Translations under genes and position numbers: made by a program
In this document: piece by piece, positions 6,653 through 15,130 of the stretch
How the letters are laid out: the number at the start of each line of letters is the position of its first letter
How positions within the stretch are numbered: the first letter of the stretch is position 1
NCBI RefSeq assembly: GCF_016722925.1
Contig: NZ_JAEQNC010000001.1
Location: 310,001 to 374,000 of the forward strand
From: Phytoamicus setariae
Lineage (GTDB): Bacteria > Pseudomonadota > Alphaproteobacteria > Rhizobiales > Rhizobiaceae
Reading direction: 5' to 3'
Length of the DNA stretch: 64,000 bases
Notes under the pieces: generated by a model
Database searches by the model: none
Seen by the model: only the letters and a program-made list of their open reading frames with translations
Told to the model about the DNA's origin: nothing

Positions 6653-8058
6653 GCGAAGCCGAAAGCCACCATCACGGCAAAAATGAAATCATCATCGTAA
6701 AACGCCACAGGGGCGGTCATGAAGGATCCCACGGCGGCGCCTGGAAGATTGCCTATGCTGACTTCATGACGGCAATGATGGCGTTCTTCCTCATCATGTG
6801 GCTGGTCAATGCCGCCAATGAGGAGACCAAGGCCGCCGTTGCCAGCTATTTCAACCCGATCAAGTTGACCGATCCGTCACCGGCCGAGAAGGGTTTGAAA
6901 AAGCCCGCCAAGGAGGCCGACGGCGAGAACGAGCAGGAGAAGTCCACATCCCAAGGCAGTGAAAAATCGCCTGGGACCGCAGCCGACTCGGGCAAGGATA
7001 AAAGCGCGACCGTGGGCGAGGAGATCAAGTACTCCGAGGCCGACTATTTCGAGAATCCCTACTCGGTGATCGCGGAAATTGCCCAGGAGACCGATGACAA
7101 GGCCAATGTCAGCGCCAAGGGTGACGGCGGCGCGCAGAATGCCGGCCCTGGCACCGGTGCCGAGGGCGGCGAGGCGTTTCGCGATCCCTTCGATCCGGAT
7201 TTCTGGACGCAGCAGGTGGAAGTGTCGCGCACGACAGCTGCCAGCGCCGATCGGCCGGTCGAAATCTCCGGCCTGCCGGGCGATGGCATGGTTGTCGATG
7301 CCGAAGACCCGAAGACCGTGTTTACCGGCGATGCCAAGTCGGGTGACTTGAAAAGCGGCGAGAAGAATTCTGGCGACCTGAATGCGGGCGAGGGGCTAAC
7401 CAACAAGGACGGCACTACCGATCACGCGATGAAGGAGCAAGGTGTTACCGAGAAGACCGACAACGGCAAGACGGACAAGGACAAGAACGGTATCGCTGAC
7501 AAGGACAAGCTTGCCGACAAGGACCGGGACGGCAAAACCGAATTCGATAAGAGCGGTCTTTCGGAAGCGGAGTTCAAGAAGCTCACCGAGGACCGGAAGG
7601 CCGCCAAGGCGCTCGAGGCCGAACTCAAGAAGGACTTGAAGGGTAGGATCGGACTTCTGGCTGAGGGGTTGGTCGTCATGCCGGCCGAGGGCGGTCTGCT
7701 GATCAGCATCAGCGACCAGATCAAGACGCCGATGTTCCGTATCGGCTCGTCGATACCGACGCGCGAGACGGTCGTTGCCATGGCCAGGATCGGCGAACTG
7801 CTCAAGTCGCGCAAGGGACAGATCGCGATCCGTGGTCATACTGATGCGCGCCCCTACAAGACCAAGAACTACGACAATTGGCGGCTGTCGGCTGATCGCG
7901 CTCAAAGTGCATATTTCATGCTCAAGAGCGCAGGTGTGGCAGAAAACCGTATCTCGCAGATCTCGGGCTTTGCCGACCATCGCCTGAGATTTCCGGCCAA
8001 GCCGCTGGACGAAGGCAATCGTCGCATCGAGATCCTCATCCAGGCGGACGAGGGGTGA
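6649..8058 (+). CDS. motB: Flagellar stator protein MotB
   Basis: MotB anchors the proton-driven stator to peptidoglycan. The start at 6649 (overlapping the preceding stop) gives 469 residues beginning MSEAESHHHGKNEIIIVKRH; ten residues upstream are possible but not MotB-like. The single membrane helix is at about 34-58 with KIAYADFMTAMMAFFLIMWL, in which Asp38 is the expected proton-binding residue. A very long, highly charged linker (about 75-330, rich in Lys, Asp, Glu, Gly) precedes an OmpA-type peptidoglycan-binding domain (about 345-465) with IAIRGHTDARPYKTKNYDNW and NRRIEILIQ. It is larger than enterobacterial MotB (about 300 residues) but typical for rhizobia. motC follows with an overlapping start. 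Confidence 0.95.
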   Translation: MSEAESHHHGKNEIIIVKRHRGGHEGSHGGAWKIAYADFMTAMMAFFLIMWLVNAANEETKAAVASYFNPIKLTDPSPAEKGLKKPAKEADGENEQEKSTSQGSEKSPGTAADSGKDKSATVGEEIKYSEADYFENPYSVIAEIAQETDDKANVSAKGDGGAQNAGPGTGAEGGEAFRDPFDPDFWTQQVEVSRTTAASADRPVEISGLPGDGMVVDAEDPKTVFTGDAKSGDLKSGEKNSGDLNAGEGLTNKDGTTDHAMKEQGVTEKTDNGKTDKDKNGIADKDKLADKDRDGKTEFDKSGLSEAEFKKLTEDRKAAKALEAELKKDLKGRIGLLAEGLVVMPAEGGLLISISDQIKTPMFRIGSSIPTRETVVAMARIGELLKSRKGQIAIRGHTDARPYKTKNYDNWRLSADRAQSAYFMLKSAGVAENRISQISGFADHRLRFPAKPLDEGNRRIEILIQADEG

Positions 8059-9377
8059 GCATGCGTGGAAATATCGCCCGCTTCGGTCTGACATTGGCGC
8101 TTGGCCTGCTTGCAGCATCGCCGGTGCCGTCGGCGGAGCGTAGCGCCGAAGCGGCGGCACCTTTCCGGATGGTCCGCAGCCTGCAGAACATCCAGGACTC
8201 GGTCATCAACGGCGACCTCAATGCGGTGGAGATGCAGCGTTTTCTGCTCGGCGAAATTGACCGCCGGCTTCGCACGGCGGAGATGCTTGTATTCGAGGAT
8301 CCCCGCAATGTGGATGCGGCGCTGATTTACGCGATGAGCGGTGGCAACCCGGAGACGCTGGATATCCTGGCCGATCGCGACGTCGCGGGCAGATTCGACA
8401 ACCGTGTGACCAGCATCCTGCGCCGATATCTGTCCGGCAAGGGTGGCACGGCAGTCAAGCAGTTGCAGGAAGTCGTTCCTGAATACCGCAACACGCCGAT
8501 CGGCCCTTATCTCGAACTGATCGGTGCGAACGCGCTGATGGAGAAGGATCCCGAAGCGGCTCTCAGGTTCTTTGACTGGGCACGCGTGGAAGCGCCGGGG
8601 TCGATTGTCGAGGAAGCTGCTCTCCGGCGATCCCTCAATATTACGTCGCACAAGGGCGACACCGCACGTGCGTTGCCTTTCGCGCGCCGCTATGCCCGCC
8701 GTTACATGGCTTCGCCTTATGCGTCGCAGTTCGCCGATACTTTTGTCAGCCTGGCGCTGGATCATCAGGAAGCGCTGCCGCCCGAAGAAATCAGCTCGGT
8801 GTTGTCTCTGGTCGAAGGCAAGCGCCAGCGCGAGATCTATTTGCGCCTGGCGCGCCGCGCCGCCATTAACGGAAACAGGACGTTGACGGAATTCGCCTCG
8901 GCCGAAGCACGCAAGCTTTCCACTAAGGAAGACACGTCGCAACTGGCGCTCGCCGAGCTCTACACCGGCATCGTCAATATCTCGGGGGATGGCGTCAACG
9001 AGATTCTGAACCGTCTCGCCGAAATACCGGATCAGGAGCTGACCCCTAAAGATCGGTTCCTGAGGGATGCTGCGCGGGTGGTGGCGGAAGAGGTCACCGA
9101 GGTACCCGGCGGCGATAGCCTGACGCAAGTCAAGCGCGATATGGTCGACAAAGAATACAGGGACAGGATGTCCGAGCTCAGCCTTGATGCTGGCAAGACT
9201 GCATCCACGGCGCGGGTCAACGCGGCCGCCGATGGTCAGAATGACCAGCAGGATGCACAACAGGAAACACGCAGGCAAGCACTCGATCTGCGCATCGAGA
9301 AAGTGGAGAACTTCGTCAGTTCCAGCCGCTCCAGGCTCCGGGATGTCGACGCACTTCTCTCGGGGGAAAGCAATTGA
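8055..9377 (+). CDS. motC: Periplasmic motility protein MotC
   Basis: MotC is a rhizobial periplasmic protein that works with MotB in the flagellar motor. The 440-residue product starts with a GTG overlapping the motB stop (8055); an in-frame ATG at 8061 is equally possible, and AGGGG just upstream could serve either. A signal peptide is visible (FGLTLALGLLAASPVPSAE, about 10-29). The rest is largely helical, with DILADRDVAGRFDNR and repeated Ala/Arg-rich helices resembling tetratricopeptide-type folds, and ends in a coiled segment about 395-440. Its place between motB and fliK supports the name. Confidence 0.88.
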   Translation: MSMRGNIARFGLTLALGLLAASPVPSAERSAEAAAPFRMVRSLQNIQDSVINGDLNAVEMQRFLLGEIDRRLRTAEMLVFEDPRNVDAALIYAMSGGNPETLDILADRDVAGRFDNRVTSILRRYLSGKGGTAVKQLQEVVPEYRNTPIGPYLELIGANALMEKDPEAALRFFDWARVEAPGSIVEEAALRRSLNITSHKGDTARALPFARRYARRYMASPYASQFADTFVSLALDHQEALPPEEISSVLSLVEGKRQREIYLRLARRAAINGNRTLTEFASAEARKLSTKEDTSQLALAELYTGIVNISGDGVNEILNRLAEIPDQELTPKDRFLRDAARVVAEEVTEVPGGDSLTQVKRDMVDKEYRDRMSELSLDAGKTASTARVNAAADGQNDQQDAQQETRRQALDLRIEKVENFVSSSRSRLRDVDALLSGESN

Positions 9378-10747
9378 CGGCGATAGATCAATCGGCAATC
9401 GACCTGGCACCAGTCCGCGGCGCAAAAGCCAATGGCGGGCGCAACCATGCGCCGGGCTTCGGCAAGGACGACAAGGGTGCGAAAAGCTTCGACGATCTGG
9501 TCGCGCAGCTGGAGCAGAAGCTTGGCGATGGAGTTTCCGAAGACAAGGACATCGAAGCGCTTCTGCCAGCGATTGACGCGACAGCAGAAGAGGGCGCAAC
9601 CACGAAGGAACAGCCTTCGCGGATACGGCTCAGTAACTTCGATCGCTTGCTGAGAAGCGAACAGGCTACGGACAACCGGCAGGCCCCGCAAAACGAAAAG
9701 GTAGCGCCCACCGATGGCATGGTGCGAAAGAAGGCTGACCTGCAGAAGCTCGCGGAGCGGGATGCAGCTTCGTCATCGTCGGACAAGGCCGAAAGCGCTT
9801 CCGAGCAGTTGACCGATCTACTCGACCTAACCGCGGATACTGTAGCCGATAAGGCTTCGACCCCGCACAAGGCCAGCAATGCGAAATCCGAACCCGAGCC
9901 CAAGACAGAGGCGGCGGACGCAAAGCCGGACCACCACGACAACGCGGTCGCCGATGCGTTGAAGGCGGTAACGCTCGTAGCGGAAAATGTCGCAGTTGCG
10001 ACCCCGACTCGAGCGACTGCGACCAACGATGCTCCCAAGGACGAGGGCAATGACACGGTCAGACTCGTCTCGGCTGATTGTAAGGGCCGGCCTGTCGATA
10101 TTGCTTTGCCTGAGATACACGGTGATGACGAGGCAAACTCTGCATCCGCCAGTAGCAAGGTGGATCTGGTAACCGTGCTCGATGCCCGACGCTATCTTGG
10201 TTTCGAGACCCAGAACAACGCCGATACATTGGCGCGAGCCATCAAAGGTGACAGCACCTGGACCGAAGCCATGCGTGGCGCACAATCGATGCATCCCGCC
10301 GGCGGCGCTCACACCGCAACTACGGTCAACACGCTGAAGCTACAGATGAATCCCGATCACCTCGGCCCCATGATAGCGTCGCTGAGGCTGAAGGGCGACG
10401 AGTTGTCGGTCGAAGTTCGGGTCGAGACTGTCGAAGCCTACCGGCAGCTCAGCAATGACCAGGACGTCATCGTAAAGGCCTTGAAGGATCAGGGGTTTGC
10501 GATCGACCAGGTAACCATCCAGCTCAGCGCCGCCGATAAGAATTCCGAGCCCGGACAAGACCGGGGCAACCAGGCATCAGGCGGGCAAGACCTGCGTGAC
10601 AGCCAGGGACAGAATGCTAAACAGCGTGAAGAAAATGCACGGCGGGCCGGAAATCAGGGTGAGTGGCATGGCAGCGAGCAGAGTGGTGCCCAAAGCGATT
10701 CCAGCGATGCTGCTGACGGCGGTGCTTCTGGTAACCTTTACCTCTGA
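9374..10747 (+). CDS. fliK: Flagellar hook-length control protein FliK (MotD)
   Basis: FliK sets hook length and switches export specificity; the rhizobial gene was formerly called motD. The 457-residue protein begins at a TTG (9374) that overlaps the motC stop (TTGA) and is preceded by a strong GGGGGA ribosome site at 9362-9367, which decides this unusual start. Residues 1-300 are disordered and rich in Asp, Ala, Lys and Thr. The conserved C-terminal FliK domain (about 315-390) carries LKLQMNPDHLGPMIASLRLK and LSVEVRVETVEAYRQL. The tail is Gln/Gly/Asp-rich. The 3' end overlaps the next gene by about 80 bases. Confidence 0.88.
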   Translation: MTAIDQSAIDLAPVRGAKANGGRNHAPGFGKDDKGAKSFDDLVAQLEQKLGDGVSEDKDIEALLPAIDATAEEGATTKEQPSRIRLSNFDRLLRSEQATDNRQAPQNEKVAPTDGMVRKKADLQKLAERDAASSSSDKAESASEQLTDLLDLTADTVADKASTPHKASNAKSEPEPKTEAADAKPDHHDNAVADALKAVTLVAENVAVATPTRATATNDAPKDEGNDTVRLVSADCKGRPVDIALPEIHGDDEANSASASSKVDLVTVLDARRYLGFETQNNADTLARAIKGDSTWTEAMRGAQSMHPAGGAHTATTVNTLKLQMNPDHLGPMIASLRLKGDELSVEVRVETVEAYRQLSNDQDVIVKALKDQGFAIDQVTIQLSAADKNSEPGQDRGNQASGGQDLRDSQGQNAKQREENARRAGNQGEWHGSEQSGAQSDSSDAADGGASGNLYL

Positions 10748-11252
10748 CGCTGATGCTTCGGCCGGAATCTGCGAACGCGAGATTTCTGCAGCAGCCATGA
10801 AATACGGCGTCCCCGAAGGCATCCTGTACTCGGTGGGGTTGACGGAGACTGGAAGGCGGGGGTCGCTTCAACCATGGTCGCTGAATATTGAGGGAAAGGC
10901 GGTTTTCGCCGTTTCTCAAGATGAGGCTCTCGGTCGTTTCGAGGATGCGCGAAGGGGTGGCGCGGAGCTGATCGACCTAGGCTGCATGCAGATAAATCAT
11001 CGCTATCATGGCGATCGTTTCAGCAGTGTTGCAGAAATGTTGAATCCACGTAGAAACGTGGAATATGCAGCGAAATTTCTTGCTCAGCTGCATGCGAAGC
11101 ATGTTACGTGGACCATGGCAGTGGCTCGATATCATGCGGGCCCCAACAATGATCCGGCGCAAAAAAGATACGTATGCCGCGTCATTTCAAATCTGGTTGC
11201 GACCGGTTACGGCAACTGGACGCCCGAAGCGAAAACCTTCTGCAGCAATTGA
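10668..11252 (+). CDS. Flagellum-associated lytic transglycosylase (SLT domain)
   Basis: It cleaves peptidoglycan, presumably to let the flagellar rod pass through the wall. The start at 10668 gives 194 residues with a signal peptide (AIPAMLLTAVLLVTFTSDAD) and GGGTGAG-like spacing upstream (GGGTGAG about 10657-10663); an upstream in-frame GTG at 10596 adds residues that precede the signal peptide and are unlikely. The SLT fold shows SVGLTETGRR with the likely catalytic Glu, LGCMQINHRYHG, and MAVARYHAGPNN. The gene overlaps the end of fliK. The FlgJ-like protein encoded at 21308 has no hydrolase domain, so this protein probably provides that activity separately, as SltF does in Rhodobacter. 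Confidence 0.85.
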   Translation: MAASRVVPKAIPAMLLTAVLLVTFTSDADASAGICEREISAAAMKYGVPEGILYSVGLTETGRRGSLQPWSLNIEGKAVFAVSQDEALGRFEDARRGGAELIDLGCMQINHRYHGDRFSSVAEMLNPRRNVEYAAKFLAQLHAKHVTWTMAVARYHAGPNNDPAQKRYVCRVISNLVATGYGNWTPEAKTFCSN

Positions 11253-11343
11253 ATATCTCCAAAACGTCAGGTTGAATCCCCGATAGATTCTTTGTGGCGA
11301 CAATGTGGAGCCGGCAGAGAGTCAAGAGGCCGGAATCCGACCA

Positions 11344-11358
11344 TTAACCATGTGTTAA
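11344..11358 (+). promoter_or_regulatory. Full CtrA-type box upstream of rem, site 1
   Basis: TTAA (11344-11347), seven bases CCATGTG, TTAA (11355-11358). It matches the CtrA operator consensus exactly, including the preferred TTAACCAT half. It lies 192 bases before the rem ATG. Confidence 0.6.
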
Positions 11359-11429
11359 CTTTTGGATTCGGAAAATAGTGCTGAGGAATATTTTACCCAC
11401 TACATGTAGATCAAATCGCATCGAAATGG

Positions 11430-11444
11430 TTAATCAACTATTAA
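11430..11444 (+). promoter_or_regulatory. Full CtrA-type box upstream of rem, site 2
   Basis: TTAA (11430-11433), seven bases TCAACTA, TTAA (11441-11444). It is a second exact TTAA-N7-TTAA match, 86 bases downstream of site 1 and 106 bases before the rem ATG, a plausible distance for activation or autoregulation. Confidence 0.55.
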
Positions 11445-11535
11445 TACGTACCCATCAGAACGTCTAGTTGTCGCTGAGTCCCGCGATTCGTACTCATAGC
11501 CGTATTGGTTCACTACACTGATTCGGAGGCGGCTG

Positions 11536-12207
11536 ATGATCGTGGTGGTAGACGAGAGAACACTCGTAAAAGATGGATATACTTCGCTTTTTTACCGGGA
11601 AGGTGTGCCCTCCACGGGCTTCGATCCCAGTGAATTCGGGGAGTGGGTAAACACGGCGGCGGACACGGATATCGATGCCGTGGAAGCCTTTTTGATTGGG
11701 CAGTCGGAGCTCTCTCTGGAGCTTCCGAAAGCCATACGGGACAGGAGCCAGGCACCGGTAATAGCGGTCTCTGATTCGCCCTCCCTCGAAATGACACTTG
11801 CATTCTTTGATTGTGGTGTGGACGACGTTGTCCGCAAGCCCGTGCATCCCAGGGAAATCCTGGCGCGGGCGGCGGCCATTCGCCGGCGCTATCGCGTGGC
11901 AAACAATTTCACGGATATCGGCACGGTCAGGGTGTTCTCTGATGGTCGCGATCCGGAGATCGCCGGCGAAGTGTTCGCTTTGCCGCGTCGCGAGCGTCGT
12001 ATCCTTGAATATTTGGTCTCGAACCGCGGGCGGCGCGTTTCCAAAACCCAGATATTCAATGCGATTTACGGGATCTTCGATGAAGATGTCGAGGAGAACG
12101 TGGTCGAGAGCCACATCTCCAAATTGCGCAAGAAGCTGCGGAAGCGCCTGGGCTTTGACCCGATCGATTCCAAGCGCTTCCTTGGTTACTGCATCGATTG
12201 GCAGTAG
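11536..12207 (+). CDS. rem: OmpR-family motility regulator Rem
   Basis: Rem is the transcriptional activator of exponential-phase motility in Sinorhizobium, placed between VisNR and later flagellar genes. The 223-residue protein has a receiver-like N-terminal domain (about 1-115) and an OmpR/PhoB winged-helix domain (about 130-220) with [20 protein letters not shown] and [19 protein letters not shown]. In the receiver, the position matching the phospho-accepting Asp appears to be Glu50 ([11 protein letters not shown]), although the acidic pair D6/E7, Ser79 and Lys101 are kept. It may therefore act without phosphorylation. The upstream region holds two CtrA-type boxes. The rem - flgE order matches other rhizobia. 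Confidence 0.9.
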   Translation: MIVVVDERTLVKDGYTSLFYREGVPSTGFDPSEFGEWVNTAADTDIDAVEAFLIGQSELSLELPKAIRDRSQAPVIAVSDSPSLEMTLAFFDCGVDDVVRKPVHPREILARAAAIRRRYRVANNFTDIGTVRVFSDGRDPEIAGEVFALPRRERRILEYLVSNRGRRVSKTQIFNAIYGIFDEDVEENVVESHISKLRKKLRKRLGFDPIDSKRFLGYCIDWQ

Positions 12208-12327
12208 CCGCACCGACGCGTGCACCGCAGGCTCTGGCATGGCTATCAGTTGATTTTCTGTAAGTCGCAAAGTTTCACGCAAGGCACGTGTCCTACTCTG
12301 AGACAAATACGGAAACGAGGATCCGAC

Positions 12328-13602
12328 ATGAGCCTTTACGGTATGATGAGAACCGGCTCGTCAGGCATGAATGCCCAGGCGAGCCGATTGAGCACGGTTG
12401 CTGACAACATCGCAAACGCCAGCACGAATGGATACAAGGCGGCATCGACTGAATTTTCTTCGCTGCTGCTGCCGTCTGTCTCGGGCAATTACAATTCCGG
12501 CGCGGTATCGACAGATATCCGCTATGGCATCAGCCAGCAGGGTGCCTTGCAATACACCTCGTCATCGACGGATCTTGCAATCAGCGGCAACGGCTTTTTT
12601 GTCGTCCAGGACGCGAGCGGCGTTCCCTATATGACGCGTGCCGGCGGGTTTGTGCCGAATGCGGCGGGAGAACTGGTCAATGCCGGCGGCTACAAGCTGC
12701 TTGGCTATCCCTATACTGCCAGCGCTCCGGCGCCGGTCGTCAATGGCTTTGACGGTCTCGTTCCAGTCAAAGTCGGCACCGATTCGCTCGTGGCGAAGCC
12801 GACGACACACGCCACTTTCAGTGCCAATCTCGATGCAGGCACTGTTATTCCGGCCGCGCCCGGGCCGTTGCCGTCTAGCAATGACCCGAACGCTGAATTC
12901 ACGCACAAGAGCTCGCTCAAGACGTACGATACGCTTGGCAATGAAGTTCTGCTCGACATGTATTACACCAAGACCGCTGACAATACATGGGAGCTCTCGG
13001 TTTTCGATGCGGCTGGGCGCGATCCTGCGTCTGGTGGCTTCCCGTATGCTAATGCCTCATTGTTGGACGCGCCCATGGAGTTCGATCCGTCGACTGGCAA
13101 ACTCGTCGACCCTACCACTGGCGTCTTCACCCTCGCTGCAGGCTTCATCTCCAACATGGAAGATGTGACGATCGACATGTCGAAGATGACGCAGCTCTCG
13201 TACGATTATTCCGTGCAGGATGCGGACGTCAACGGCAATGCGCCGAGCGAAGTCGAGAAGGTTCAGGTGTCAGGCGACGGAACCGTCTATGCGCAATACG
13301 AAAACGGCGACCTCGTCCCGATTTATCGTCTTGCCATGGCAACCGTTCAGAGCCCGGACGAGCTGCGTGTCATTTCCGGCAACGTCTACGCCCAGAGCGT
13401 GGATTCCGGTGTTGTCGTACTCGGCTTCCCAGGCAATTCCGGTTTCGGTGAAATCGTTTCTGGCGCTCTCGAAAACTCAACGGTCGACCTCGCGTCCGAA
13501 CTGACGACGATGATTGAGTCCCAGAGAACCTATACTGCAAATTCAAAAGTATTTCAGACCGGCTCAGATCTGATGGACGTTCTCGTCAATCTGAAGCGGT
13601 AG
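12328..13602 (+). CDS. flgE: Flagellar hook protein FlgE
   Basis: Structural protein of the hook. The start at 12328, with GAGG upstream, gives 424 residues beginning MSLYGMMRTGSSGMNAQASR, the classic FlgE/rod-type N-terminus, followed by VADNIANASTNGYKAAS. The conserved C-terminus has LENSTVDLASELTTMIESQR and ends in GSDLMDVLVNLKR. The 36 residues that could be read upstream are not family-like. The leader has GGCACGTGTCC 45 bases before the ATG, which weakly resembles the flagellin leader element. It probably begins an operon with flgK, flgL, flaF, flbT, flgD and fliQ. Confidence 0.95.
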   Translation: MSLYGMMRTGSSGMNAQASRLSTVADNIANASTNGYKAASTEFSSLLLPSVSGNYNSGAVSTDIRYGISQQGALQYTSSSTDLAISGNGFFVVQDASGVPYMTRAGGFVPNAAGELVNAGGYKLLGYPYTASAPAPVVNGFDGLVPVKVGTDSLVAKPTTHATFSANLDAGTVIPAAPGPLPSSNDPNAEFTHKSSLKTYDTLGNEVLLDMYYTKTADNTWELSVFDAAGRDPASGGFPYANASLLDAPMEFDPSTGKLVDPTTGVFTLAAGFISNMEDVTIDMSKMTQLSYDYSVQDADVNGNAPSEVEKVQVSGDGTVYAQYENGDLVPIYRLAMATVQSPDELRVISGNVYAQSVDSGVVVLGFPGNSGFGEIVSGALENSTVDLASELTTMIESQRTYTANSKVFQTGSDLMDVLVNLKR

Positions 13603-13624
13603 TGAATTTTAGAAAGGGCGCGCT

Positions 13625-15118
13625 ATGTCGCTATCTTCTGCCATCAGTACGGCACAAACAATTTTCTCCAATACCGGGCTGCAGAGCGCGGCATTGTCAA
13701 AGAACATTGCGAATGCATCCAACCCGGACTACGCGCGCCGGGTTGGAGTTCTGACGATTGATTCGGCAGGTGGCCAGCAGCTTTCGATTCAGCGCACCTA
13801 TGACAATGGCCTGGTCAAGCAGACCATGTATTCGACGGCGGAGTCGTCGGCTCAGGAAACGCTCCAGCAAAAGCTGGAGCGTATTCGCTCGTTGCTCGGC
13901 GGCAATGACTATGAAACATCGCCGTCTACCTATATTGCGACGCTGCGGGACAATCTGCAGGCCTATGCCACCAAGCCGAATGAATCGACGCTGGCATCGA
14001 CGGTGATCTCGAGTGCCAAGGACGTATCCAATTCGCTGAACTCGATTTCGTCGGAGATCCAGTCCATGCGCGGCTCGATCGACCAGGAGATTCAGGACAA
14101 GCTCGAGGAGTTGAGGGGGCTGCTCAAGCAGTTCGAGAACGTCAACAACGCCATCAAGGCGGGGACTGCCACCGGTTCGGATGTCAATAACGAACTGGAT
14201 ATGCGCGAACGCTACCTCAAGGATATTTCCAAGATCGTAGGGATTCGCTCGTTTACCCGTGGCGACAACGACATGGTGCTTTACACCAGCGACGGCACGA
14301 TGCTGTTCGACGTCAATGCCCGCGATATCATGTTTACCCCGAATGCGGCGTTTGACGCGGCGACACTGGGCAATCCGGTGATCATCGACGGCGTGACGAT
14401 GACGGCAGGCGTGAACGGCAATACGACCGGACGCGGCTCGCTGCAGGCCCTGTTGCAGGTACGTGACGATATTATCCCGACCTACCAGACGCAGCTGGAC
14501 GAGACGGCGCGCGGGCTGATCGAGATCTTTGCCCAGCAGGATCAATCCGCATCCGGTTTGGATCCGCTGCCCGGCCTATTCACCTGGAAGGGTTATGCTG
14601 CCGGCGATTCCCTGCCGGCGTCCGGCTCGCTGACCGGTGGCCTTGCATCCCTGATCAAGGTCAACGACAGTCTCGTCAAGAGCCTCACCGGGGGTAATCC
14701 GACGCTCCTGCGTGACGGCGGATACGACGTCGATGGGCTGGGTGTGGCCGATGCGGCCTATCTGGGCAATACGAGCAATGATGCGAGCTACTCGCAGATC
14801 CTCGATGCTTTGGTTGGCAACTTCGAAACCGACATCGCCTTCGACACTGGTGCCATGCTCGATACCAGCACCACGATCGCAGATTTTTCGACTGGGTCGG
14901 TCGGTTGGCTGGAGCAGTATATTTCAGAGAGCTCCAAGGCATCCGACAACAAAGCCGCGCAATTGGCGCGGGTAACAGAAGCGCTTTCCAATACCACCGG
15001 CGTAAGCCTGGACGAGGAGATGTCGCTGATGCTTGATCTCGAACAAAGCTACAAGGCGTCCAGCAAACTGGTCAGTGCGGTCGATCAGATGATCGATTCG
15101 CTGCTGCAGGCTGTCTAA
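13625..15118 (+). CDS. flgK: Flagellar hook-associated protein 1 FlgK
   Basis: FlgK is the first junction protein between hook and filament. The 497-residue protein starts MSLSSAISTAQTIFSNTGLQ and has the conserved N-terminal rod/hook motif SKNIANASNPDYARRVGVLT, a long helical region (about 75-200), a variable centre, and a C-terminal helix with EEMSLMLDLEQSYKASSKLV. AGAAAGGG precedes the start. It lies 22 bases after flgE and 12 bases before flgL. Confidence 0.94.
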   Translation: MSLSSAISTAQTIFSNTGLQSAALSKNIANASNPDYARRVGVLTIDSAGGQQLSIQRTYDNGLVKQTMYSTAESSAQETLQQKLERIRSLLGGNDYETSPSTYIATLRDNLQAYATKPNESTLASTVISSAKDVSNSLNSISSEIQSMRGSIDQEIQDKLEELRGLLKQFENVNNAIKAGTATGSDVNNELDMRERYLKDISKIVGIRSFTRGDNDMVLYTSDGTMLFDVNARDIMFTPNAAFDAATLGNPVIIDGVTMTAGVNGNTTGRGSLQALLQVRDDIIPTYQTQLDETARGLIEIFAQQDQSASGLDPLPGLFTWKGYAAGDSLPASGSLTGGLASLIKVNDSLVKSLTGGNPTLLRDGGYDVDGLGVADAAYLGNTSNDASYSQILDALVGNFETDIAFDTGAMLDTSTTIADFSTGSVGWLEQYISESSKASDNKAAQLARVTEALSNTTGVSLDEEMSLMLDLEQSYKASSKLVSAVDQMIDSLLQAV

Positions 15119-15130
15119 GGTTTACTGACG

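Larger units (their letters stand above)
11253..11535 (+). promoter_or_regulatory. AT-rich promoter region of rem
   Basis: The 283 bases between the transglycosylase gene and rem hold no gene. They are clearly AT-richer than their surroundings and carry two exact TTAA-N7-TTAA boxes (11344 and 11430). The rem ribosome site CGGAGGCGG lies just before the ATG. Confidence 0.6.

Noticed and set aside
7902-9599. Long open frame on the minus strand across motC (565 codons)
   Set aside because: An Arg/Ala-rich antisense shadow of motB, motC and fliK; these are well supported on the + strand.
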